From the NCBI GenBank assembly GCA_944472135.2, contig OX235267.1, positions 38,223,312 to 38,287,311 of the forward strand: a DNA stretch of 64,000 nucleotides, given 5' to 3'. Below are positions 1-10,982 of this stretch, piece by piece. The notes under the pieces were generated by a model. That model had not been told where the DNA came from. It saw only the letters and a list, made by a program, of their open reading frames with translations, and made no database searches. The stretch is from Trichobilharzia regenti. Its lineage: Eukaryota; Platyhelminthes; Trematoda; Strigeidida; Schistosomatidae. The translations under genes were made by a program, and so were the position numbers. Positions within the stretch are counted from its first letter, which is position 1, and each line of letters opens with the position of its first letter.

Positions 1-430
1 TTGATTGACAGCACAGACAGAGATGAATATTGTATCAGCTGATAATTGTCTATTAGATTTAGTTATCTCTGTAATTGACATCTTTTACAATCATCTTTTC
101 CATGTGGGTATAAACAGTTACACACACACACACACACACACATTGCAAACCTGACTGGTAGAAGAATTCATTCCCGCACCAAAGGAAAGACTAGACACAT
201 AACACTAATTACTGACTAGTGTCCACATTAAACTATCCCATACAGTCTTACAAGAGGTCAGTCGCTTCGTCTCTGACTGACCACAGAACTGGGTGAGGTG
301 GGTTCGGGTCTCAGAAGGCAAGACATGAGTTCCTTCAAGCTGGTTGCAGATACGCCTTTCTGACTGGTGATTGCCAACAAACACAAAAACACTCTGGTTT
401 TAGTGTTGATGAACCAATCCGAGTTTCATT
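1..430 (+). repeat. SINE family C copy with tRNA-like head
   Basis: This composite repeat is matched in reverse complement by 46,877-47,220; base 1 pairs with base 47,220, so the copy may continue left of the window. Its left part holds a (CA)n run and a tract ending near ACTAGTGTCC that recurs at 33,860-33,930. From about 248 a tRNA-like head follows, with a box B-like GGTTCGGGTCT at 301-311. The segment after it (GTTCCTTCAAGCTGGTTGC) is the one that leads into the family C hammerhead elsewhere, but here the ribozyme core is not readable. Confidence 0.6.
119..142. repeat. (CA)n microsatellite
   Basis: An uninterrupted CA dinucleotide run inside the family C repeat. The inverted copy near 47,085 carries an interrupted GT run at the same place. 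Confidence 0.9.
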
Positions 431-591
431 GTCAAAACAAGGTAGAGTGAAACAAATGTATTTATCTCCACGTGAAATGATGGTTTTGTGAAATGGGAAG
501 CAACTTGTTATTGATGAAATCTAAAGTTTCTTTTTTACAAGCATTTTACTGAAAAAGGGAAACATAGCTTTATGCTTTCATTATGAAACCT

Positions 592-609
592 GTCTCTCTC
601 TCTCTCTCT
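592..609. repeat. (CT)n microsatellite
   Basis: A short CT run just beyond the 3' end of the Penelope-like ORF. Nothing else is supported between 430 and 790. Confidence 0.85.
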
Positions 610-791
610 ATAAGGGGTAGAGTTGAAGTGGATAAATTACAAAAATATTAAAGATTGTTCTATAACAAAAATGTCAAGTGTTGTCTAAAAATTGTGAAAA
701 TTAGGAGTACGATTACGATAAGAATGAAGATGTGAAGTGAAGTGGAAAGAATTCAAGTGGTAAAATAAAATAAAAACTAGAAAGAACATTA

Positions 792-2312
792 TTATGACCA
801 AGGTAAAGAAAGGGGTTTGACAAAACGCTTTTGAACACATAATTTAGGTTTCTGTTCATGTATAGCTAAAGCTTCGGCTATGCATAAGTGAAGAAAACGT
901 AAACTTTTGGATCGATTCGATTTTGCCATGTATATAACCTTGAAAGATGAATCACGTGGGGCTAAATGACCAGACTCTAACAGGTGATCACAAATAGACG
1001 ACTTTGCAGTTCTACGTTCGCCTTTCATTAACCAAACCGGATAGTGTTCAGCTACACGTTTTCGGAGATTACGCTTACAACGTCCAATATAAACAGCTCC
1101 ACAAGAGCAAGTAAAAGAGTAAATGCACATAGATGTGGACAAAAGCGGTAATCTATCCTTGACGCATTGTCTGATCATATTTCGGCTGGTAAAAACTAGT
1201 TGCAGGTCAGCTGCAGGAAAAGTGCGTTTAACACATTTAGATAAACGATTTTTAATCAATTCTGAAATGGTGTCACCTTTGAATGCAAGACTCATAAACA
1301 GCTTTTTCTTTGGTACTGTGACTTGTCTCGGGGCGGATTCTTTCTTGATGTTACGTTCAATGAACCTTGTGGGATAACCATTGTTAAGGAGATTTGATCG
1401 AAGGTTATCTAGTTCCCTATCGATTGTCTCTGCAGAGCAGATTTTACGAATTCTGGAGCATAAGGAATGAATAAGATTTCTCTTTCTCCCTAAAGGTACC
1501 CAACTGTTGAAGTTAGTGTACTGCCCAGTGAATGTTGGCTTTCGGTAAATCGACCTTAGAAGCGTTCCATTCTCTCTTCTATCTAGCTTAACATCAAGGA
1601 AGTGAAACGAAGAATCCGACTCTTCTTCGATCGTGAAAAGCAAAGATGGGTGAGAACCATTAAATATTCTAAGAAGTTCGGCAGTTGAAGTGTTTTCATC
1701 ACATACAATGAAGGTATCATCAACATATCTTTTATACATAAACAGACTATCGATGGTTTCCTTTAGTGGGCCATTCTCTAAGCTTGCCATGAAAACGTCC
1801 GCTAAGAGCGGTCCTAAAGGAGACCCCATGGCGACTCCATCCCTTTGGTTGTAGATGACATCATTAAATCTAAATTGCACATTCAGTGTGCATCTCAATA
1901 GTAGTTGTTTAAGATAATCAGTTGGTAAGCCAATGTTCATGCTATTTGAATCAATATACTCGCATAGATAGCAGATAGTGTCTACTAGTGGTACATTTGT
2001 GAACAATGAACAAATATCTAACGAAATCATATGCTTACCAGTCACATTAATTTCATCAACACAACTGACGAAGTCAAAAGTGTCGGAAAGACTATGTTTA
2101 CATAGATTTAATCTAACTGGTTCCAGAATTTCCGCAAGCCATTTAGCGGTAGAGTGATACGGTGAATTCAGCATATCCAATACAGGTCGCAGAGGGACAT
2201 CATCTTTGTGCACCTTTGGAAGACCATATAAACGAGGGATAGTTGAACCAGATGGTTTAAGCTGTTCATACATATATGGAGTAATGATGCATTCTTGCTT
2301 CAATTTCGTCAA
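792..2312 (-). CDS. Penelope-like element ORF: reverse transcriptase plus GIY-YIG endonuclease (lineage A)
   Basis: A 506-residue retroelement protein that would copy element RNA into DNA and nick the target. RT signatures in order are GLPKVHK (30-36), SLDICSLFT (97-105), DGVAMGSPLGPLLAD (158-172) and the catalytic box YVDDTF (196-201), all of Penelope type. A GIY-YIG nuclease follows: CIY at 396-398, VYIG at 407-410 with a CxC just before it, and the conserved glutamate region IHEQKPK near 485-490. It ends in PLSLPWS and a stop. The frame stays open upstream to about 2,408 (stop at 2,409-2,411) with no clear ATG, so the N-terminus is probably missing. This is the most intact PLE in the window, with both catalytic Asp present and no internal stop. 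The family assignment is secure; activity is doubtful because of the truncation. Confidence 0.88.
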   Translation of the reverse strand: MTKLKQECIITPYMYEQLKPSGSTIPRLYGLPKVHKDDVPLRPVLDMLNSPYHSTAKWLAEILEPVRLNLCKHSLSDTFDFVSCVDEINVTGKHMISLDICSLFTNVPLVDTICYLCEYIDSNSMNIGLPTDYLKQLLLRCTLNVQFRFNDVIYNQRDGVAMGSPLGPLLADVFMASLENGPLKETIDSLFMYKRYVDDTFIVCDENTSTAELLRIFNGSHPSLLFTIEEESDSSFHFLDVKLDRRENGTLLRSIYRKPTFTGQYTNFNSWVPLGRKRNLIHSLCSRIRKICSAETIDRELDNLRSNLLNNGYPTRFIERNIKKESAPRQVTVPKKKLFMSLAFKGDTISELIKNRLSKCVKRTFPAADLQLVFTSRNMIRQCVKDRLPLLSTSMCIYSFTCSCGAVYIGRCKRNLRKRVAEHYPVWLMKGERRTAKSSICDHLLESGHLAPRDSSFKVIYMAKSNRSKSLRFLHLCIAEALAIHEQKPKLCVQKRFVKPLSLPWS

Positions 2313-2411
2313 AGTTTTAGATAATTCCTTCTCAATATTATCTGTCTTGTCCTTTTGATCGGGTGATTTTAGAAATTTTTCTTCTTCACTTATATCACAA
2401 CGTGTCTTTTA

Positions 2412-3115
2412 TTTATAATATTCTCGCCAGGCTGCGATGAAAATTTTGTCCTCAAGAATCACACACCGGGAATTCCCGCGAACAATGCAATGTCAAATAT
2501 TACCTTATTCACTCAAATAATGTCACATTGTAATGTACACACAAACACAAAAAGAAGCTTAAAAATTAGAGATTAAACAGTGACAGAGACAACTAATAAG
2601 GATCAGATCAGCATATGATATGCGAATGTCAAGACAATGATGTACAGTCTAAGAGGAAAGAAGAAAATAATTAAAAAGTTAGTTGAAACGTCCAAATCAG
2701 TATCATTAGTGTAATTATATCGTCCAGGAGCGATCTTCCAAGCAATCTTTCCGTTACACAAACTAAAAGCCTATATGCAACGGTTAAAACCATGATTTAT
2801 AGCTAGCTTAAGGGGGAGAAAGGCAGTAATTACTAGGTTGGTTGAAATAATCAGATCAAGTCTCATTACTGTAGATAGGATTGACTATTCATGTTGGAAT
2901 TTTCAGATCGATTATTCTCCCACAATCATCACCTTACTAGAAGTAGAAACTCCTTCGTGGTTCTTAGTGGTTATGTAAGAGATTCTGGTTCATGATGAAA
3001 TCTGTGCTGCAGGAACAGGATTTCCGTGTACCAAGTTAAGAGCCACACTTATCAAATGTTGAAATCGAAGGAATGGGATTTGAACAGCTTTCTCATAGGT
3101 TAAAAACTCAGTACT
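2412..3115. other. No gene recognised
   Basis: AT-rich sequence upstream of the PLE. I see no coding region, tRNA or clear repeat structure in it. Confidence 0.5.
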
Positions 3116-3119
3116 TAAG

Positions 3120-3810
3120 CAGTTTACACCCTGTTGCTCAACTCAAGCCAACTGTCAAAAGTTTCATGTACTGATGTCAGGCTTTGTGTTGGCCATCCCT
3201 GACTCTTTTCCAATTCAACCCTGCTGGACGAGGAAAGCAATGGCTCTGAATTTGCAACTCGTTTCCTACGTCTCAGTAGATGTAGCTTCACAACCTCATC
3301 GATTGACTTCGCTTCTTTTCCTAGTCACTCTTCGCCTAACTTCAATACTGCGACTATATTATTACCAGTCAACATAGGAGACAGAACTCAAGCAAGTCAA
3401 AGACATCTAGGCTTATCATATCTTCCACTTTCAATAGCCATGTATCATAGGCATAAAGGAAAACAGAGAGAACTCCTCAGCAGTACACACTCCCTTTAGT
3501 TGTTGATTGGATATCACGTCTCCTCCAGGTATGATATATACTATCACATACCATACGAGCTTTATATAGTCTGATAGTAGTTGAGTCCTGCAGCAATATC
3601 TTAAATTTGAAAGGAATGTATCGCATGTCAGACATTCGAAGATTGCTGCTCAGCGTGTTCAGATAGCTGTGCCTTTTCGTTAGTGTCTTCACCTACGACG
3701 ACAGTATCATCATCCACATACTCTAATTGGGCGAGACTGTCCCTTGGTAACAAGTGAATCCCTGAGTCTCCAAAGTCACTTAGAGTCAATTTTATTAGTA
3801 TATTTATAAT
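3120..3810 (-). pseudogene. RTE-2 LINE fragment, decayed
   Basis: Broken reading frames on the - strand match the RT C-terminal half of the RTE-2 copy at 25.5-28.5 kb. LNTLSSNLRM and WRRRDIQSTTKG can be read at 3,477-3,692, and LEYVDDDTVVVGEDT, a mutated form of the LEYADDIVLLGEDA box, at 3,628-3,825. The tail at 3,120-3,330 resembles the RTE-2 3' coding end (GWKR...GQ.K). Several frameshifts and stops separate the pieces. Confidence 0.7.
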
Positions 3811-4126
3811 GATATTAAAATACAATTAGGATCGATGTGTCGGGGGAAACAAATGTCCACTTGTGTAGTTCTTGCATTGTTCAAATAAATATAACTCTGA
3901 AATTTATTTACATAAGCAGTTGAACATTTTCACACATTTCAATAAGGTTTTGATGTTAAATGTGTCAATACCAGCTGGAGAGTTGTTAAATGTGATCGTA
4001 TTCTACAGTTGTTCTTTTTAAAAATTCTGACTTAAGATTGTGAAGTAGAAAAGTCTAAGACTTTAAGTTTAAGTTTATTTCTCCCTGTTGGATAATTGAA
4101 ATCATCACTTGACCATCCACAGAGTT

Positions 4127-4660
4127 CTAATAATGGTATATCATAGTTTAATACATACAGAAACTGGGAGTACTGCACATCCGTTTCGTCCTCCAGCAGC
4201 GTGTGCCCACAAGTGTTTGAACCTAGGACCCCCTGGTTACAAGGCGAGCTATTGGGCCCCAATCCAATGGCCCATGAATTCTAACTTCTGCAAATTCGCG
4301 ATATGATGCTCTAGTGGGTGTTTACCTGAGGTTCTAGTAAAAAGCCTTGACCAGTAGGGTATGGCAGGCTGAAGATGAGGCAGTAACTGATCGAAGAAGA
4401 CATATCGAAGTGGTCACACTATGTCATGAACTGGCAGAAGTTAGAATCCATGGGCTGCCTTAATGGTCTACGAGATAGCTCGCCTTGTAACTGAGAAGGT
4501 CCTGGGTTTGCATCCCGCCTGGTTGGGGCTTAATGATGAAGAGTTCCAAACTAGTCTGATGAAACAGCTGTCTAGTACTCCCTGCAGGTTTTCCAATGGT
4601 TCTCTAACTAATGTCATCTCATCACGAAATCCTCCAACCAATCAATCAAACAAAACCCGT
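4127..4660. repeat. SINE family B, head-to-head inverted pair
   Basis: A reversed SINE B half (about 4,127-4,300) faces a forward copy (about 4,440-4,660). Both contain a tRNA-like region (GGTCCTGGGTTTGCATCCC near 4,498 in the forward copy), a hammerhead-like tract (GATGAAGAGTTCC ... GATGAAACAGCTGTC near 4,540-4,592) and the tail TTTTCCAATGGTTCTCTAAC. The middle is itself inverted: AATTCTAACTTCTG near 4,275 faces CAGAAGTTAGAATCC near 4,435. Confidence 0.7.
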
Positions 4661-4939
4661 ACAAAAACCAATACTTGAACATACAGAAACTTTTAACATC
4701 TGACTTACATTAGAAGTCCACACTCTATTAACAATATTTGATACAAAAGAATTATTCTCACTCTAACTTTTTGATAAGAAATAGACATTTTCTATGCTTA
4801 GTCAAGTGATCTCATTGAGGCTGATACTCATTACTACGATGACGAAATAGCTAACTTCAAGTATGTTTTTAGGTTAAGACGAGAAATACGGCCCTTGTAT
4901 TGACTGAAATCAAAAATAATTACCTGTTATCACTCAGCT

Positions 4940-6010
4940 ACAGTATGCCGGATGGAATGCTCCCGGAAGCACTGAAAACCAATATAAAGACGGCAGGGGA
5001 TGTGTTCACGCCACACTATTGCGAAACGTTTGGAAGGAAGACTACCAAAGGGAGACGACTTAAGGCCCTACATAAATAAACTGGTGTGAAATCACACTCC
5101 TGTCCTATCAGACAAGATATTAAGTCACATCATCCTGGGAAGACTGAAAGATGCTCTGGATTCTGGAAAGGAAAATCATGTTCACACCAAATCGAAATAT
5201 TATGCATCATCATCGAACATTCATCGACTTTGAAAATTCCTATGATAGCTTTGACCAGGAAGGGATTCGGGAAGTGCCCAAACTTTTTATCAACCTCCTT
5301 CAACCGATGTATGATAATGCCACATATCAAGTGATTGACAACGGAGAATGGGTAAGATAAGGTTGGCTACTGTCAGCGACGATACTCATGATTGTGGTAG
5401 CCTTGATCATGCCAAGCACTGTGGGAGGCGATAAGGTGGGCATACGTTAGACTGAGATAAAGACGCTAGTAGATGTGAACTTTTGCTGATGACCTATGTG
5501 GAATGTTACATAAACTCGAAGAATTATTGATTTGGCGGAAAAGGTTGGCTGGCAGCAAAAATGGGACTCGAAGTGAACATATGGAAGACAGAGGAGGCAA
5601 TGAAGATACCTAACCACCACCAACAACAAGCAGCAATCACTATCAACTGAAGAAATGTGAAAAAAGTTTACTTTTCTCACTTATCTCAGCATTATTGTTT
5701 CAACTACAGGCGACATGGACGAGGATGTCAAATGCAGGATCGGAAGAGTGAGATAGGCGTTCATGAATCTGAAATAAGTCTGGAAGTCTTCTGCCTCGAG
5801 TAATAAAAAACACGTTTGGAACTTTCAACGTAAAATCAAGTCAGTTCTTCTATACTGGTCAGAGATACTTGGCATTTGCGTCGACGAAAGTATTTTCAAC
5901 AGGCCCAAAACATTCATCAGTAGCATATTAGGAGACTAAAGCTTGTGAGATGTCTTGAAGCCAGCCTAAAAGAATTATGTTTTACTCAGAACTCAAGGGA
6001 ATAACAATAT
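4940..6010 (+). pseudogene. RTE-1 LINE fragment, heavily decayed
   Basis: Order-preserving similarity to the RT of the intact RTE-1 copy at 20.1-22.3 kb, broken by many stops and frameshifts. Readable landmarks are a HHRTFIDFENSYDSFD segment (RTE-1 has FIDFEKAFDSVD) and YDNATYQVIDNGEW at 5,151-5,360, then a TTTNNKQQ tract, FLTYLSIIVSTTGDMDEDVK and KSVLLYWSE near 5,620-5,860. No product is expected. Confidence 0.75.
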
Positions 6011-6339
6011 TGTAATAATCACTCAGAAATCGTCAGTGGACAACTTCAGGTGATCGAAATGCAATCAATTGTTGATTATCCCCTCATTATTTTTATAATT
6101 AGTCTTGCTGTTTTATGACTGTACTGGTTAACGGGATATATGAAGATTATGTGAAGCTTTCCAAACTTTTATACACTGGATTGTATACATATCTTCAGCC
6201 TAGCGTATAAAACAGATTACTAAGCTATTCAAAAAGAGGATTATGAGTGAATTAGAACTGAAATAACCTAGCAATATGTCGTATACCGTCAGTTTAATAT
6301 TTTACCTGAGTGACTGAATCCCATTCTTCCTGGTGTAGT

Positions 6340-6780
6340 TATTGTTATTCCCTTGAATTCCGAGTGGAACATGGGACTCCAGCAGCAGACCTCTATTTCA
6401 GCCTGTTCTTTGTAGTCATTTTTAGCTTCATCCACAATTGGCCCCCCAAGGCTTATACTACTCACATGATCTCCCCCACGTCACTCTCTGACGCCTAACT
6501 TGTTTCTTCCCATCTCGGTTCCACATCAAGGTCTGATACTTGATGTCAGTCAGTGGTCTCCTCAGCGTGTGTCAACTCCGTCTGCATTTTCTTCTGAATA
6601 TTTATCAGGCCATAAGTTCTTGGTTGGTTCGTTTTCTAACAAAGTTGCTTTGTGCTAGCTGTTTGTGGCTATATAAGCTTCAGTAGTGTGTCAGAGAAGG
6701 CAGCCTTTGATGAAAGCCTTTAGGAGTCTTTTGTTGCTTTTCTTTCTGCTGTTAGTGGACATTTGATTCATTTGTTTATT
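6340..6780 (-). repeat. RTE-1-type LINE 3' end fragment
   Basis: Begins with TTATTCCCTTGAATTCCGAG, the reverse complement of the tail shared by RTE-1 relatives at 29,320, 44,400, 48,850 and 60,030. The following sequence matches, in degenerate form, the reversed 3' coding end. No open frame of note. Confidence 0.5.
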
Positions 6781-6959
6781 GATTTAGATTTTTATCAGCT
6801 CTGCCACCTTGACGTGGTGGTCGGGCTTGCACATCGCGATGACCCAACAACTTACACTGTCTGGAACCAATGTTCCTGCAGGTCCTACCATACCAGGAAG
6901 GTGGTTAGGATAGCGATTAGACTAAAAGCAGTTACCGTCTGATATGTATCCAATATTAT

Positions 6960-7390
6960 TTATTGTGTTGTGTTGTCTCTCTTTCTTTGCTCGCTTAGTC
7001 TGTGACCATTTCACTTGTATGAACTTGTCTCCTTTAATAATGTGTATTCTATTATATTATATATGAGTGTTTGTTGACAGTCCGTTGCTTAGTGACATTC
7101 CATATATGGTTGTTTGACATGTCTGCTATATATTTTGTTATATATATATTTCGTTCACACATTCTGTGTGAACTACTTTACTTTACTTACTTATCACTTT
7201 GGTGTGAGACCATTTATTTTCGTCTCCTTGTGTTTGGACAATAGAAGTATCATCGCAAACCCAGTGGTCTTCTGATTTCCGCCTTCTCGCGTCAGGACTA
7301 TTAATTTCTCGACCAGTCCATAACAATAATTTAGCGACGAGTACATAACAATTTGGCGAGGGGAAACTAGAACATAACAATAGTGCAAGA
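6960..7390 (+). repeat. Possible solo LTR or LTR-like repeat
   Basis: Starts at a TGTTGTGTTG tract and runs to CATAACAATTTGGCGAGGGG near 7,345-7,365. An ATTTGGCGA-type sequence after an ...ACA end resembles the primer-binding junction of gypsy-like elements. No second LTR or internal coding region was recognised, so this is tentative. Confidence 0.3.
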
Positions 7391-7811
7391 ATTTTTTTAC
7401 CCTACGCTGGGGGTCTTAGGGTGAAGTTGTACTGCTGGGGAACAGGGGTGCACCAGCAGTGAGATGTTTCCCTCAGATGACCTGAATTCCGGCCATCTAT
7501 GTTGTTTCTCAACTCTGGAAAGAGGGGATTAAAAAAGGTCAACCTAAAAAATTGTACATCCCGACTTTCCCTATGGTGGTCAGTAACCTGCGGTACGTTT
7601 ACTAACACGGAACCAAACGAAGAAACCATTTCATACAGGCCATGTGTTACCGGTCTCAAGCAGTCGTCCCCTGAGCTCTATGCTCACGCAACACTAACCC
7701 TTTCTCTGTTTCAAGTACCCGAAGAATCAATCAACTTCCATGGTATGGGCAGCTGGGAAGTAACAACCAACCGCATACTTCCAAAAGCACATGAAGCTTC
7801 GACTGACTGAG
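7391..7811 (+). other. Unrecognised open stretch
   Basis: A 103-codon open frame at 7,499-7,810 and an overlapping reverse frame at 7,402-7,659. The composition suggests retroelement leader sequence, but I cannot name a family. It lies 150 bp upstream of a TRAPPC13 exon and does not look like part of that gene. Confidence 0.25.
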
Positions 7812-7967
7812 GTCTAAATAATCAAGTTTGATCTTATTGATGTTCACACAACAAGCGTACTTTGTATTGTCGAGTTCATAAAAGTGCACATGATTGTTGA
7901 GTACTTCATATTTTGTCATTCTTGAATGAATCCTAACTTTATAACCTCTCTTATTCTCATATCACAG

Positions 7968-8241
7968 GTCTGTGTCTAGCACCTCAACATACTACTTACA
8001 ACCAAATGATGTACAACAATTTTTATATCGTTTAATGCCAACAACTACAAATTCACTACCGTATATAAATTCATCTGCAGTATCATCATCATCGGTAACT
8101 ACACCACCTATACCTAATCCTCCTGAAGCTATTTCTACGTCTACCCATCAATTGTCTATATCAGCTGGACGTTTAGATATTACCTGGAGGTCAGTTATGG
8201 GTGAAAGAGGTCGATTACAGACTAGTTCTTTGAAGTATGAA
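7968..8241 (+). CDS. TRAPPC13: TRAPPC13-like gene, internal exon (first one visible)
   Basis: Encodes part of trafficking protein particle complex subunit 13, a peripheral subunit of metazoan TRAPP acting in vesicle tethering at the Golgi and in autophagy. The exon reads ...YYLQPNDVQQFLYRLMP..., then a Ser/Thr/Pro-rich linker, then GRLDITWR and GERGRLQTS. Human TRAPPC13 has the equivalent LQPMDTRQYLY, KLDIVWK and GERGRLQTS, as I recall that family. It is preceded by the acceptor ATATCACAG and followed by donor GTAAGT at 8,242. The first base completes a split codon and the last codon is whole, so it joins the next exon in phase 0. The upstream exons, about 170-200 residues by comparison with the family, are not found in bases 1-7,967. 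Confidence 0.85.
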
Positions 8242-9180
8242 GTAAGTTCTAGGTATGTATGTTATGCTCCTCAATGCACTGAGACTAAAATAGGAATGCT
8301 GAATCAGACAAAGACGTGCTGATTATGACTATCGCTTAACTATGCCAACAACATTACATGACAGACACCTTTCTCCCCAGCCCTAACTACTTAAATGAGA
8401 ACACACAGTGACATGGGTCACCAAGTTTATTTTACTTACTGGCGAATTATTCCAAATATCACTGGGGATATATCCAATTAGTCTGTAATCATGATAAATA
8501 AATTAGTGGGCATTATTTTACGTCTGCCAATTCTGATTGGTTTATTTCCAGACTGGATATCGATCACCAGACCAGGTGTTGAAGGCAGTGTAAAAGCATT
8601 AAACAGATGTAGTTAGTATAAGGTTGAGTTTAGGCCAGAGGGTATATTGAATAGGACATCAGATTAGGGATAATATTATCTTAGGGTTAGAGATGACTTT
8701 ACGATCCTAATTCACTTGTAAGCCCACAATTGTTCGTCTCCAGTTGGGTCATTTGTGCCTTTTTTTACTTTGCTGATAGATAAATACCATTTAAGTGAAG
8801 GCGAATACCTGTTTCTGTCGATCGATTATAGAATGGTTACACTGCATGAATGAATGTTTATCAAATGTTTTGTAAATAATAATATTTTAAGGGCATGGCA
8901 ATCATCATTCATGTGAAAAACTTTAGTTGACCTGAAGTACTTACTAGGCATTGCTTAAAGCTTGGATAGGTAGATAGTCTGATGTAATAATAATAATAAT
9001 AATAAAAGCATTGCTGCTTGCAAATGTAACCTCACCTCACCTATAAGTACAGAAATTGTGTTCTATCATAAGAGAGCTTTAATATAAAACAATCTATACA
9101 AAGATAGAAATGTTATGTATCACGGTGAATTTCATGGATATATATATAAATATACACACACTGACAGTGTTCCAGATTGT
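8242..9180. other. TRAPPC13 intron, left part
   Basis: Intronic AT-rich sequence. At 8,525-8,572 a short reversed repeat (ATTCTGATTGGTTTATTTCC) recurs in the palindrome arms near 24,120 and 31,370. An (AAT)n run is at 8,985-9,006. Nothing else is recognised. Confidence 0.5.
8985..9006. repeat. (AAT)n microsatellite
   Basis: A run of TAA/AAT trinucleotides. Such runs form the 3' tails of RTE-1-like elements in this window, but no element body is attached here. Confidence 0.85.
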
Positions 9181-9184
9181 ATTC

Positions 9185-9665
9185 AAGTGTTGGTTTGTAG
9201 GGATTTGATTGGTTTACAGGATTTCATCATGAGTTGACAATAGTTAGAGAACCATTGGAAAACCTGGGAGTACTGGAGTACTGTTTCATCCTAGTTTGGG
9301 ACTCTTCATCAGTACGCACCCACCGCGACTTGCCCTATTCAGGTAGGTAGTTACCTGGGGTTCTAGTGAGAAGTCGTAACCAGTAGGGTGCAGCTGGTCG
9401 GGTGTGAGGACAAATACTCGCCGAAGACATTGGCTAGAGGTAGCGCTATATCGTGAATTGGCAGAAGTTAGAATTCATGAGCCATTGGATCGGATCTCAG
9501 TGGCTTAATGGTATACCAGCCAGCTTGCCTTGTAATCAGAGGGCCCTGGGTTCGAAACCTGGCGGTTGATGCGTACTGGTGAAGAGTCCTAAACTAGGAC
9601 GAAACAGCTGTCCAGATAGTTTTCCAATGGTTCTCTAACTAATGTCAGCTCATAATGAAAATCTT
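9185..9665. repeat. SINE family B, head-to-head inverted pair with hammerhead-like folds
   Basis: A reversed copy (about 9,185-9,345) faces a forward copy (about 9,500-9,665). The forward copy has a tRNA-like head with box A-like CTCAGTGGCTTAATGG, box B GGTTCGAAACC at 9,549-9,559 and a hammerhead-like body at 9,571-9,617: stem II GTCC/GGAC, GAAA, self-complementary stem III ACAG/CTGT. The reversed copy shows the same body (GATGAAGAGTCCC when read on the - strand). Confidence 0.75.
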
Positions 9666-9689
9666 TTCGATTTTGTTCTCCGTATCCAC

Positions 9690-10130
9690 AAGGTGTTCCA
9701 ATATGGAAGCAACCATGTTGGACAATGCTTAAGAAGCCGACGGTGGGCTTTCTACTTATTTAACTGTCTCCGAAGAAACAGTTAAATTTATAAAGGCATA
9801 TTAAATTGGCCAGACTCAATAGTTTATCCTTCACATGCATTGGAATTATGAGTAATAAGGGGTGAATTTTAATAACAGTGGTGCAGCAGCGAAGAATATT
9901 TTTGCTACTGTTGCTTTTCGGAGTTTCCATGCAAATAATTCAGTGGCTTTGTCGCCTCTTGTGAACTGCAAATTCGCACATCTATACGTTCCTTAAGCAT
10001 AGATTGCAAGCACTTCCGTTTATCTGTTCTCTTCATGGAGAGCTTAAAAGATTTTTCCTGGTTTTTACATTTTTTTTTCACTTTTTCTAAATGCATGTTA
10101 ACAGACATCTACTAGTGTGTGCAGGCAGTG
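9690..10130 (-). pseudogene. Penelope-like element C-terminal fragment
   Basis: The reverse strand resembles the GIY-YIG end of PLEs, FNC.FGDS-like followed by a truncated arginine-rich helix. A second, parallel decayed copy sits at 50,070-50,560 with the same order of landmarks. Multiple stops; no functional product. Confidence 0.5.
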
Positions 10131-10600
10131 CTTGTAGGATCTCATCAGGAGATTTAGACTTACGGCAGATAAATGAATTGACTTCATTAGTAGTTATTCA
10201 CCAAATGCACTATGTGTAAATTTAGCAAAACCAATACTCTTCACTTAATTTGTTGTTGTTGTTGGTTTGTTTCTATTTTATACACAAATATGTACTAAAT
10301 GTGTTATTCAACTGTCACTTTCACATTCCATCATATTTTTTTACGTTATTATTTTTAAAGTAAACCTACAATAATTTATCTATTCTAAAAGAAAACTGTC
10401 ATAAATTATAGTGGGTGTTAGTTATAATTCTTTCGTAAAATATGTTTGCGCGGGCTCCAAATTTAACAGCATAGGTCTTATAGGTGTTTCATCCTTGTGA
10501 TACTGTGAAGGAATATCCAGTTACTTTATGACTGTAAACACGGCCATTGAAAGTGGAAGACATGAAAAGGTGTCTATGTTCTACCTCCTGTGTTAAGCAG
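10131..10600. other. No gene recognised
   Basis: AT-rich intron sequence with no coding, tRNA or repeat signal that I can support. Confidence 0.5.
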
Positions 10601-10604
10601 CGTA

Positions 10605-10945
10605 CTATTGACGTTAGGCTTGGGTGTGTTAGTTAAAGAGGGTGAGTCAGTCGATGGGATTGTGTAGCTACATCGTTTGAAACCGGCTAGCTCACGTGTC
10701 ACGTGTATGCCTAATCATCGCCTTCTTCGACAATGTTAGCTGACATAGGACCCATGCCATTAATCCACGTAGGGATTTATGGAATGCTTGACTGGTTTGG
10801 GGTCCTCTAGATGCTAAAAACCAATGGCAGGAGATAATTGGTGGTATGGCCCAAAATCGTTCTCGTCAATGGAGCAAATGTATTCACTCTCTGTGATCCG
10901 TCATATCCTGTGAAACCCTACTGTTTTTTTCTTTGTTGATATTCT
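10605..10945 (+). repeat. RTE-2 LINE 3' end fragment
   Basis: Matches 28,060-28,410 in order: GACGTTAGGC, the GTCAGTCGATGGG tract, CGTGTATGCCTAATCATCGCC (RTE-2 residues LRMPNHRLP) and the end ATGGCCCAAAATCG (DMAQNR). The frame is broken. It lies in the first visible TRAPPC13 intron on the sense strand. Confidence 0.7.
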
Positions 10946-10982
10946 TTCTTTCTGGCATCGTTGCTTATTGTCGTTCTTTTGA

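Noticed and set aside
1123..1377. 84-codon + strand frame
   Set aside because: Antisense shadow of the PLE ORF at 792-2,312.
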